A stretch of DNA of 40,013 bases from positions 1 through 40,013 of the forward strand of contig JASEEX010000017.1 in the NCBI GenBank assembly GCA_030019415.1, read 5' to 3'. Each line of letters opens with the position of its first letter. The first letter of the stretch is position 1. Under the pieces are notes generated by a model. The model was not told where the DNA came from. It saw nothing but the letters and a program-made list of their open reading frames with translations, and did no database searches. The position numbers were made by a program, and so were the translations under genes. Origin of the DNA: Thermodesulfovibrionales bacterium. Lineage in GTDB: Bacteria; Nitrospirota; Thermodesulfovibrionia; Thermodesulfovibrionales; SM23-35. Shown piece after piece: positions 30,658 to 39,575 of the stretch.

Positions 30658-31682
30658 TCACTTTTCATCCGCCCATACCGTTACCCTGTTTTTACCTTCC
30701 AATTTGCTCCTGTACATGGCATCATCCGCTTTTTTTAATATATCTGTTACATCCAGTCCATCCTCAGGGATAGATGATACCCCTGCACTAATTGTAATAT
30801 CCACATCGTTATCCTTTCCAGCAAATTTGTGATGGCAGACAATCTCCCTTAGTTTATTAGCAAATATTAACGCCTCGTTTTTATCCGTATGTGGAGCAAT
30901 AACAACAAACTCTTCGCCTCCAAATCTCCCTATTACATCTGTCTTTCTGCAATGGAGTTTCAGAACCCTCACAAGGTCACAGAGCAGTTTATCCCCGAGA
31001 AGATGCCCGTAGGTATCATTAAAATTTTTGAAATTATCTATGTCTATGAATATAATACTCGTGTCATAGCCATGTCTGAGTGCTAACCTCATCTTCGAAT
31101 CAAGCTCTCTAATGAGCGTATTCTTGTTATAAACCCCTGTCAGGAGGTCAAACGTCGCCTGTTTCTTGAGCTCTTCAATAAGTCTTGTCTTCTCTACCGC
31201 CTCAACTACCTCGGATGCAAATATACTGAGGAGAAGAAGGTCATGCTCTGCAAAAGACTCTGCCTTTTTTCTATAAACAGTTATACATCCAATAGTATCC
31301 TCCCTCGTCTTCAAGGGTACACTCATTATAGCCCTTATTCCTTCAAGCCTTGCAAGCTCTTTGTGAACACAGTAGGGTACTTTCATTACATCATCAGTTG
31401 AAAAGGGCTTTCCCTCCAGAACCACGCGGCCAGTTATGCCCTCTCCAAGCCTTATGGGTGGTTGTGATAGAAAACCAGAGGAGACTCCAAACCCTTTTAC
31501 AATCTTGAGTTTGCCTGTATTTATATCGAAAACCCTGATGGTGGCTGCCTCAGCCCTGGTTAGCATCACAGAGGTTCTTAGGATATATTCAAAGACATCA
31601 TCCAGACCCTCAAATACTACAATCTTTTCTGTAATAAAAAAACTCGATCAAGTATCTCCTCTGTTATCGGGATTTTAACCAT
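30658..31682 (-). pseudogene. GAF-GGDEF diguanylate cyclase with a 1-nt frameshift near the N-terminus (open part 30658..31569)
   Basis: RFGGEEFVVIAP motif and GAF domain. Upstream RBS (GAGGAG) plus ATG at 31682 gives MVKIPITEEILDRV, then loses frame at a T7 run (31636..31642); adding one T joins it to FFITEKIVVFEGLDDVFEYILRTSVMLTRAEA. Confidence 0.75.
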
Positions 31683-31840
31683 ATTATTTCTCCTCAAGAA
31701 GATTTGCAAAATACTAACATAGAGGCGGGCTAAGATGCAATTTGACGGATTGAATCATGGGCCTAAAATTTTTTGAATCTATCAGGAGGTGAAATTATGT
31801 TAGCAAAAATACCTTTAGGTCGAAGAGTTATTGTAAAAAA

Positions 31841-32473
31841 TTATATATTCCTCGATGGGCAGATATCGAAAAGGATGCATCTACTGTGTTGAGGCTTTTT
31901 TGCCTGGCAAATCTTTCTTCCATAAAGTATTAAGAGGTGTGAGAGATTTCCCCATTCTTCCTTTGGAGTTATCGCCATGAGGTCTTTTTCTATCTTAACC
32001 GGGTCTTCATTCTTCGTAAGTCCAAGTCTGTAAGCCATACGTCTGACATGGGTGTCTACGGCGACGCCTTCATTCATTCCATAGGCATTAAAAAGTATTA
32101 TATTAGCCGTCTTTCTCGCCACTCCTGGAAGGCTCGTGAGTTCATCCATTGTTTTAGGAACCTTTGAATTGAATTTTTCAACTATCATCTTTGCCGAATC
32201 ATGAATATTCTTTGCCTTGGTCTTGTAAAAATTTATGGAGCTTATGTCCTTCTGAAGTGTCTCGATGGATACATTCGTATAGTCCTTGACAGATTTGTAT
32301 TTTTTAAACAGGTTTTCTGTTACCTTGTTTACATGAGTATCTGTAGTCTGTGCTGAAAGTATGGTTGCAACGAGAAGTTCGAAGGGGTTACTGAAATTGA
32401 GGGCTGTCCTGGGCTCAGGGTACTCTTTTTTTAATCTCTTTATAATCTCCTCTACCATTTTTTGAATATCCAT
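31841..32473 (-). CDS. nth: Endonuclease III
   Basis: LTSLPGVARKTANIIL (catalytic Lys), VAVDTHVRRMAYRLGL (catalytic Asp), C-terminal Fe-S motif variant. Confidence 0.94.
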   Translation of the reverse strand: MDIQKMVEEIIKRLKKEYPEPRTALNFSNPFELLVATILSAQTTDTHVNKVTENLFKKYKSVKDYTNVSIETLQKDISSINFYKTKAKNIHDSAKMIVEKFNSKVPKTMDELTSLPGVARKTANIILFNAYGMNEGVAVDTHVRRMAYRLGLTKNEDPVKIEKDLMAITPKEEWGNLSHLLILYGRKICQAKKPQHSRCILFDICPSRNI

Positions 32474-32607
32474 GGCATCTCCTGAGAGTTCTTAGAGTTA
32501 ATAGTATATATAATTATAACACATCACTCTGATGGCCTTAAAAACTTGACTTAATTGATACTTTTATTAAAAATATGTCTTGAGATTTTATTTTCAGGAG
32601 GTGCATT

Positions 32608-33093
32608 ATGGCAAAGAAAAAATCAAAGGAGTTAATAAGGGTTGAACCAACAAAAGCCCTTTCACCCTTCGAGGAAATGGAGAGATGGTTTGAGGATTTT
32701 TTCAGAAGGCCCTTTTCTTTAATGCCGTCTTGGTTTCCAAGGTTAAGGCTGCCAGAAATTGAGGAAGTCTCTCCATCTGTGGACGTCTTTGAGGAAGGAG
32801 ATGAGGTGGTAGTAAAGGCAGAGCTACCCGGGATGAGGAAAGAGGATCTCGATGTGAAGCTGACTGAAGATACTATAACTATCTCTGGAGAGAAGAAGAA
32901 GGAAGAGAAAGTCGAAAAGAAGGATTATTACAGGCTTGAACGTTCATACGGCTCTTTTACTCGTTCTTTCCGACTGCCTGCTGAAGTACAGACTGAAAAG
33001 GCAGCTGCAAAATTCAAAGATGGGGTTCTTGAGATAAGGATACTAAAGACTGAAGAGGCTAAGAAGAAAGAGAGGAAGATTATGATTGAATGA
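32608..33093 (+). CDS. Hsp20/alpha-crystallin family small heat shock protein
   Basis: VKAELPGMRKEDLDVKLTEDTITISGEKK and YGSFTRSFRLPAEV motifs; RBS caggaggtgcattATG. Confidence 0.95.
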   Translation: MAKKKSKELIRVEPTKALSPFEEMERWFEDFFRRPFSLMPSWFPRLRLPEIEEVSPSVDVFEEGDEVVVKAELPGMRKEDLDVKLTEDTITISGEKKKEEKVEKKDYYRLERSYGSFTRSFRLPAEVQTEKAAAKFKDGVLEIRILKTEEAKKKERKIMIE

Positions 33094-33703
33094 TATGATC
33101 TAAGTCTCGAAGCATTTGGTAAGAAATAAAAAGGGTAATCCCTATGGAAAGGAGGTGAATCTCTGTGATACTCGAAATAACTGACAAGGAGGCGGTAATG
33201 CATATTCTATCATAGGGAGACATCTCCTGATATCCGAGACTCCCATCGCCTTTCACAAGTACAATGTCATTGTAGCCTTCTTTTTCGAGATTTTTTCTCG
33301 CAAATTCGAATGTCAAAGGGTCAATCTCAATGGACACAACCAGACCATCTGGTCCGACGATCTCTCTTGCCAGTGCAGCGCCATAACCTGAACCAAGACC
33401 AACTTCGAGAAATTTATGGCCTTTATGAAGACCCAGATGCTCATAAAAAAGGGGATAACTGTGCGGGCATGATATAGTAGCCTCCTCCCCAGGAAGTGGG
33501 AGGGGGACTTCAAGATAGGCATAATCCCTATAATCGTGTGGTATAAAATCCTCTCTCTGAACCCTCAGCATTGCATTCCTTATGAGCTCTGACCTTATGT
33601 ATCCATGCCTGATAAGCCACTTCATCTTCTCTTCCCTTTCTTTCCTGAATTCCTCTATGCTTTTAGTAGGTTTTTTTGGCGGTGGCACTATCCAGCCCTG
33701 CAT
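33080..33703 (-). pseudogene. pcm: Protein-L-isoaspartate O-methyltransferase, C-terminus apparently truncated or replaced
   Basis: FLEVGLGSGYGAALAREIVG and SLGYQEMSPYDRICITA motifs, then family similarity stops abruptly; the expected LIEQLKxGGKLVxPVG region is absent. Confidence 0.7.
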
Positions 33704-33871
33704 TTTTATCCGACCTGTGCTAATAGGTTTTTATTGTTAATACTACTCTATAAATGCCAAAGGTTTCTATAAAAAGGTAAAAGATTTGCTACTTCCACAA
33801 CATTTGTTGATAAAATGCCTCTGCATTTCTTATTATTAAACCGAGGAATAAATTAATAAACCTTTCAGGGA

Positions 33872-34624
33872 GTGAAAGAGATGGAGTTTTCAGAGGAGGA
33901 GCTTAAACAATATCACAGACAGATGTCGATGGATGGCTGGGGTGAGACAGCACAGGAAAAACTCAAGAATTCCACTGTATTCATAGCAGGTGCAGGAGGT
34001 TTAGGTTCTCCCGTAGCAATATATCTTGCTGTTGCCGGAATAGGCCATGTAAGAATCTGCGATTTCGATTGCCTTGACCGGACAAATCTTAATAGACAGG
34101 TATTGCATGACCATATGAGAATAGGCACAAATAAGGCAGTCTCTGGAAAACTTACAATTGAAAGAATGAACCCCTATATAAAGGTAACGGCACTCCCAGA
34201 AAAGATAGTTGCTGAGAATATTGATGAACTTGTGGGAGATACTGAGATAATCGTGGATTGCATGGACAATTTTCCAACAAGGTATCTTTTAAATGAGTCA
34301 GCCATCAGGAAGAATATACCCCTGGTTTACGGAAGTATAAAGGGCATGGACGGGATGCTCTCTTTCATAAAATCTCCAGAAACGCCTTGCCTTCGCTGCC
34401 TCTTCCCCGAGGCCCCTCCGAATGAGGTCTTTCCCGTTGTTGGGGCAACACCAGGGGTTATAGGCTCCCTTCAGGCCCTTGAGACCATTAAATATCTGAC
34501 CGGCATTGGTATAAACATCAAAGGAAGACTCCTTGTATGGGATGGGGGCAGGACTGAGTTCAGGATTTTTAAGGCCCCGAGGGACCCTAGCTGCCCAGCA
34601 TGTGGAGATAATAAACAGAAATAA
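33872..34624 (+). CDS. ThiF/MoeB/HesA family adenylyltransferase
   Basis: FIAGAGGLGSPVAIYLAVAGIGHVRICDFDCLDRTNLNRQVLH and VDCMDNFPTRYLLN motifs. Confidence 0.93.
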   Translation: MKEMEFSEEELKQYHRQMSMDGWGETAQEKLKNSTVFIAGAGGLGSPVAIYLAVAGIGHVRICDFDCLDRTNLNRQVLHDHMRIGTNKAVSGKLTIERMNPYIKVTALPEKIVAENIDELVGDTEIIVDCMDNFPTRYLLNESAIRKNIPLVYGSIKGMDGMLSFIKSPETPCLRCLFPEAPPNEVFPVVGATPGVIGSLQALETIKYLTGIGINIKGRLLVWDGGRTEFRIFKAPRDPSCPACGDNKQK

Positions 34625-34655
34625 ATGATGGAAGCGATAGGTGGGGAGGTAAAAA

Positions 34656-35654
34656 ATGCCCGAACTGAGATTGAACTTCGTAACACGGGAATGGGTAATT
34701 GTTACCGCAAGTAAAAGACCAGATGACTTCATAGGGGTAAAGAAGAAAAAGAAACCAGGATTCCTTAAAACATGTCCTTTCTGCCCTGGAAATGAGTCAA
34801 AAACGCCAGATGAAATATATACAGTTCGCGATGAAAAGGGCTGGAGGATTAGGGTTGTGCCTAATAAATTTGCAGTAATTTCAGAAGAAGGTGAACGGAC
34901 AAGAACACACTCTGGATTAAAAAAATGTGTCAGCGGAGTCGGAGTCCACGAGGTTATAATAGAAACACCCATTCATAACCTCACAACAGCAACCCTGCCC
35001 GTTGAACCTCTAAAGGAGGTAATACAGACATATAGATACCGCTTCCTCGAAATATATAAGGACCCGAGGATAGAGCATGTGATTATATTCAAAAACAATG
35101 GCCCTGCATCAGGCACCTCCATAGAACATTCACACTCACAGATAGTAGGACTTTCCATAATACCCCTCCAGATAAGAAACAGATTTGAGGAGTACATGAG
35201 ATTCTTTGATGACACAGGCGACTGTTTGATGTGCAAAACGATTAGTGAGGAGTTAAATGAGGGCGCAAGGATTCTATTTAATACAGACCATTTTGTATCC
35301 TTTGTTCCATTTGCTGCACTATCACCGTTTCATATCTGGATACTTCCAAAAAGGCATTCGGGTTCCTTTGCTGACATAACTTCAGAAGAGGTGTGGGACC
35401 TTGCAAAAAACCTTAAATCAACCATGGCGAGGTTATACTATGGGCTGGGGCACCCTGATTTTAATTATGTAATAAGGTCAGGAAAGATAGGCGATGCAGA
35501 TTCCGAATTCATCCACTGGTATCTAAGCATAGTGCCTAGGGTAGCAATGGTATCTGGCTTTGAACTTGGCTCGGGTGTATATATCAATCCATTAATACCA
35601 GAGATAGGTGCAGAATTTTTAAGAAGAGTAAAGATACCAGAATATTATATATAG
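34656..35654 (+). CDS. galT: Galactose-1-phosphate uridylyltransferase
   Basis: CPFCPGNESKTPDEIY, ENNGP-like FKNNGPASGTSIEHSHSQIVGL and WILPKRHSGSFADI motifs. Confidence 0.92.
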   Translation: MPELRLNFVTREWVIVTASKRPDDFIGVKKKKKPGFLKTCPFCPGNESKTPDEIYTVRDEKGWRIRVVPNKFAVISEEGERTRTHSGLKKCVSGVGVHEVIIETPIHNLTTATLPVEPLKEVIQTYRYRFLEIYKDPRIEHVIIFKNNGPASGTSIEHSHSQIVGLSIIPLQIRNRFEEYMRFFDDTGDCLMCKTISEELNEGARILFNTDHFVSFVPFAALSPFHIWILPKRHSGSFADITSEEVWDLAKNLKSTMARLYYGLGHPDFNYVIRSGKIGDADSEFIHWYLSIVPRVAMVSGFELGSGVYINPLIPEIGAEFLRRVKIPEYYI

Positions 35655-35733
35655 GAAACATGTTGAACAGAAAAGAGTAGTATACGAGAATTTTCAGGGT
35701 ATCTCTATTGTATTTCCACCAGGCATTTATACT

Positions 35734-36147
35734 GTGATGATAGCAATTGCCGCAGTTGGATGGGCCTCATTTGCAAGACTTATAAGGGGATATATACTTA
35801 CCGTGAAAGAAGCCCCCTTTGTAGAGGCAGCAAGGGCCCTTGGATGCAGTCAGATAAGGATTCTTTTTGTTCATCTCATGCCCCAGTGCATTCCGCTGTT
35901 GCTCGTAATGATGGGGCTGAAACTCGGAGGTTATATATTGACAGAGGCGTCATTAAGCTTTTTAGGATTAGGGGCTCAACCTCCAACAGCAACATGGGGA
36001 TCTATGGTGAGTGCAAACAGATCTTATATCTCTTCGGCCCCTTGGATGATACTTTTCCCTGGGTTAATGATAGTCATTACTGCTTTATGTTTTAATACCC
36101 TTGGTGATGCCTTAAGAGACAGGTATGGTTTGAAGATAAAAGGGTAA
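35734..36147 (+). pseudogene. Truncated DppC/OppC-like ABC transporter permease (C-terminal half only)
   Basis: GWASFARLIRGYILTVKEAPFVEAARALGCSQIRILFVHLMPQ (EAA loop) and LTEASLSFLGLGAQPPTATWGSMV; N-terminal transmembrane half missing. Confidence 0.8.
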
Positions 36148-36148
36148 A

Positions 36149-36173
36149 CCCCGCACCTTTGCAAGGTGCAGGG
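36149..36173. terminator. Palindromic hairpin between converging genes; candidate bidirectional terminator or repeat
   Basis: CCCCGCACCTTTGCAAGGTGCAGGG: 7-bp perfect inner stem plus 3-bp outer stem separated by one mismatch; no strong T tract. Confidence 0.4.
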
Positions 36174-36178
36174 TAAGG

Positions 36179-36604
36179 CTACATTTCCATCAGTTTTTCT
36201 TCCTCTTCCTGCTGCATCTTGCATTCTATACACATAGTAGTGACAGGCCTTGCCTCGAGCCTCCTTATATCTATTTCATCTCCGCACTTATCGCAGATAC
36301 CGAATACACCATGTTCTATTCTTTCTATGGCGTCCTCGATCTTCTTCAAAAGCCTTCTCTCTCTTCCTCTTAACCTTAGCATAAAGCTTCTCTCTGTCTC
36401 TACGGATGCCTGGTCGCCGAGGTCTGGGAATATGGTCTGCACAGGAAGTTCATTTAGTGCCTCCCCAGCCTCGGCAAGGAGAGCCTCTTTCTGAGCTATG
36501 AGCTTTTTCTTTATCTCCTGTATCTTCTTCTCTCTTGGAGTAAGTAGTGCTGCTTTTTTTGTCTCTGGTTTTTTAGCTTTCCTGGTGACCTGTTTCTTTG
36601 GCAT
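36179..36604 (-). CDS. DksA/TraR family C4 zinc-finger protein
   Basis: FGICDKCGDEIDIRRLEARPVTTMCIECK zinc finger; basic N-terminus MPKKQVTRKAKKPETKK. Confidence 0.92.
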   Translation of the reverse strand: MPKKQVTRKAKKPETKKAALLTPREKKIQEIKKKLIAQKEALLAEAGEALNELPVQTIFPDLGDQASVETERSFMLRLRGRERRLLKKIEDAIERIEHGVFGICDKCGDEIDIRRLEARPVTTMCIECKMQQEEEEKLMEM

Positions 36605-36703
36605 AAAAACTCCTGGAATAAATTTCAATACACTAACAAAAAGTTTTAATTATAGTCAAGGCAATATAGTCAGCAGTTTAAACCCAACCAAACCTTCCCT
36701 TTA

Positions 36704-36734
36704 TTCCCCTCCTTGGCAAGGGGGGTTAGGGGAG
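36704..36734. repeat. Family B repeat copy B4, between dksA-like gene and cas6
   Basis: TTCCCCTCCTTGGCAAGGGGGGTTAGGGGAG. Confidence 0.78.
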
Positions 36735-36821
36735 TATCATTCCAGCGCAAAAGATTTGCCACTTCCTTTTCAGCATATTTCTTAATTTTGTGAAGCAATT
36801 ATGATATGATTCTGTAATCAG

Positions 36822-37796
36822 TTGGGAGAGACCGTGGCAGGGTATCCAATCAAATACAAACAGTTCCTTTTTAGATTAACTGCAGAAGACCCCATTATTC
36901 TTCCTGCCTATAAAGGCTCGACCATCAGGGGAGGTTTTGGATACGCCTTTAAGCGTGTTGTTTGTGCTATAAAGGACAAAGAATGTCCGGACTGCCTGCT
37001 TAAAGAAAAGTGCGTTTATTCCTATGTCTTCGAGACACCTCCTCCCTCAGACACAAAAATAATGAGAAAATATAAGACAGCTCCACATCCATTTGTTATC
37101 GAACCACCAACTGAAAGACGAAGGGGCTATAAACCAGGCGATGAGATAAACTTCGGTCTTATCCTGATAGGCAAAGCCATAGATTATCTCCCATATTTTA
37201 TTTACACATTTGACGAGCTTGGAAGGATAGGGATTGGGAAAGGCAAGGCCAAATTTGAGTTGAGAGATGTCAGTTGCGAGGGAAAAGCAATTTATGATTC
37301 CAAAAGCAAAACCCTTAAGCCTCTCAAGACATCCTCATTATCTTTAACTCCTCATCTGTCATTGCGAGGCAAAGCCGAAGCAATCTCAGAGCTCGGAGAA
37401 GCAATCTCACTTTCTTTTTTAACCCCTACGAGAATTATATACGACGGTCACCTTACCCTCGACCTCGAATTTCATATTCTTATAAGAAACCTCTTGAGGA
37501 GACTCTCACTCCTTTCCTACTTCCATTGCAATGGTGACCCATCTGAATGGGATTTCAAGGGTATAATTGAGAGGGCTAAAGAGGTAAAGGTGAGTAAGAA
37601 GGATCTGAAGTGGTATGACTGGGAGAGATATTCAACAAGACAGGACGCGAGGATGAAAATGGGAGGGCTTATTGGAAAGATAATCTTTGAGGGCGATATT
37701 GAGCCATTTATGCAATTAATAAAGGCGGGGGAAGTCCTGCATGTTGGGAAGGGAACAGCCTTCGGGCTGGGAAAGTATGAGATAGTGAAAATTTAA
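36822..37796 (+). CDS. cas6: CRISPR precrRNA-processing endoribonuclease, RAMP superfamily Cas6
   Basis: IILPAYKGSTIRGGFGYAFKRVVC, CPDCLLKEKCVYSYVFETPPP and C-terminal GLIGKIIFEGD...VGKGTAFGLGKYEI; start is TTG 36822 or GTG 36834. Confidence 0.88.
   Translation: MGETVAGYPIKYKQFLFRLTAEDPIILPAYKGSTIRGGFGYAFKRVVCAIKDKECPDCLLKEKCVYSYVFETPPPSDTKIMRKYKTAPHPFVIEPPTERRRGYKPGDEINFGLILIGKAIDYLPYFIYTFDELGRIGIGKGKAKFELRDVSCEGKAIYDSKSKTLKPLKTSSLSLTPHLSLRGKAEAISELGEAISLSFLTPTRIIYDGHLTLDLEFHILIRNLLRRLSLLSYFHCNGDPSEWDFKGIIERAKEVKVSKKDLKWYDWERYSTRQDARMKMGGLIGKIIFEGDIEPFMQLIKAGEVLHVGKGTAFGLGKYEIVKI
37358..37410. repeat. Family C repeat copy C2, in frame inside cas6
   Basis: GTCATTGCGAGGCAAAGCCGAAGCAATCTCAGAGCTCGGAGAAGCAATCTCAC; encodes LSLRGKAEAISELGEAIS. 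Confidence 0.85.
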
Positions 37797-37857
37797 GAAA
37801 TATTGTCGAAATATTGTTTTCCTTGAGCAAAGCACAAAGGAATACTATAATTGCCAC

Positions 37858-38997
37858 ATGAAACAAAATAAATTTAAGGAAATTTTGATATTTGTGGCAG
37901 GGGCAACACCCCAGATAATCACAGAAACGCTATATGGCCTTTCTCAGAGAGACCCACCTATTTTCCCTGATGAAATCTACATAATCACAACATCCATAGG
38001 TAAAAAACATATTGAAGATACTTTGATAAATAAGGGAATCCTAAAAGGTCTTATATCTGAGTATGCTTTACCTGATATTAAGTTAAAAGAAGACTCTTTT
38101 GTTATTGTGACCGACTCCAAAGGCAATGAAATTGACGACATAAGAGAGGAAGAAGAAAACGAGGCGATGGGTGACCTGATTACATCCTTTATAAAAGAAA
38201 AGACGAAAGACCCTGATGTGCGCCTTCATTGTTCCCTCGCAGGCGGCAGAAAGACTATGAGTTTCTACATAGGCTCAGCGCTTCAGCTTTTTGGAAGACC
38301 ATGGGATAAGCTTTACCATGTACTGGTGACACCTGAATTTGAGTCAAACCCTGATTTCTACTATAAACCGAGGAAAGACAAGATTCTCAAGAAAGACGGT
38401 AAAGAGCTTTACACAAAGGATGCAGAGATATTTCTTGCCCAATTACCGTTTATAAGGCTCAGGGATAAGATACCCCTTGATGGTAAGAGTTTTAGAGAGC
38501 TTGTTCTGGAGGGCCAGAAGGAGATAGATACAGCAACAACTCAGCCATTTTTGACTGTAAATCTCAAAGAAAGAACTGTCTATATTGGGGATACTCCTAT
38601 TGATATGGTGCCGATTCAGTTAATGATTTATACAGCTTTTCTCAGACAGAAGATAGAACATTGCAAATATCCTGAAAATGCTTACTGTCTCAATTGCACA
38701 GACTGTTTTCTTCCCATAGTGGATTTCTTAAGTCGGCCTGCCCTTGAAAAGATGTCGAGAGACTATAGGACAATCTATAGCATACAACCTGGCCGTGCGG
38801 ACGACCTGCTTGATAAATGTAAGGAAGGACTCCGCATGGAGATTCTTAGATCAAACATAAGCAAGATTAACAGGACAATAAAGGAGCAATTGATGAATGA
38901 TACCTTACTGCCATATTACACAATCACAGCTATAAAGCAATATGCAGGAAGCAGATATGGGATAAGGGTAGAGAAGGGGAAGATTAAAATAGTGTAA
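37858..38997 (+). CDS. CRISPR-associated CARF-type protein, NE0113/Csm6-ring-nuclease-like family
   Basis: FVAGATPQIITETLYGLSQ and LHCSLAGGRKTMSFYIGSALQLFGRPWDKLYHVLV; C-terminal Cys cluster CKYPENAYCLNCTDC. Confidence 0.82.
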   Translation: MKQNKFKEILIFVAGATPQIITETLYGLSQRDPPIFPDEIYIITTSIGKKHIEDTLINKGILKGLISEYALPDIKLKEDSFVIVTDSKGNEIDDIREEEENEAMGDLITSFIKEKTKDPDVRLHCSLAGGRKTMSFYIGSALQLFGRPWDKLYHVLVTPEFESNPDFYYKPRKDKILKKDGKELYTKDAEIFLAQLPFIRLRDKIPLDGKSFRELVLEGQKEIDTATTQPFLTVNLKERTVYIGDTPIDMVPIQLMIYTAFLRQKIEHCKYPENAYCLNCTDCFLPIVDFLSRPALEKMSRDYRTIYSIQPGRADDLLDKCKEGLRMEILRSNISKINRTIKEQLMNDTLLPYYTITAIKQYAGSRYGIRVEKGKIKIV

Positions 38998-39032
38998 AAT
39001 GCTGAAAACCTGTTGAAATTCAGGAGGTTATT

Positions 39033-39407
39033 TTGGATAAGAAACAGAGTATCCAATACTGGCTTGAATCCGCTGAAGACGACTGGAAGGTTGCAAACCA
39101 TCTTTTTGAAAAAGGCGATTATCCTTACTCGCTATTTTTTGGACACCTGACCATCGAAAAGATTCTGAAAGCAATTTATGTTGATAGATATAACGAAACC
39201 CCACCTTATACACACCGACTTGTATACCTAACAGAAAAAATACCACTGAATTTAACCGAAGGACAAATAGAGCTTTTTGAAACAATCACTGACTTCAATA
39301 TGGAGGCAAGGTATCCAGATGAGAAGTTTTCTTTCAAGAGAAAATGTACCAAAGATTTTACCCAAAAATATTTAACCCGAATTACGAAAGGTTACTCTCA
39401 AAAATAA
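39033..39407 (+). CDS. HEPN domain protein (no adjacent nucleotidyltransferase partner visible)
   Basis: WLESAEDDWKVANHLFEKGDYPYSLFFGHLTIEKILKAIYV...YTHRLVYLTE...ARYPDE; TTG start with RBS caggagg. Confidence 0.85.
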   Translation: MDKKQSIQYWLESAEDDWKVANHLFEKGDYPYSLFFGHLTIEKILKAIYVDRYNETPPYTHRLVYLTEKIPLNLTEGQIELFETITDFNMEARYPDEKFSFKRKCTKDFTQKYLTRITKGYSQK

Positions 39408-39575
39408 ATTTTTTATCCCCTTATATGCTTAAAAATGTCTTTTCGTGTAATGAGAATTACTACCAGTAACGAACTAAATATATCTATACTCATTTCTCTC
39501 GTAAAAATCATGCAAAATTCCTTTAACAGAACAGTCTACTCCCTTGAAAGTTTGAATGCCTTACTTCACCTGCTG

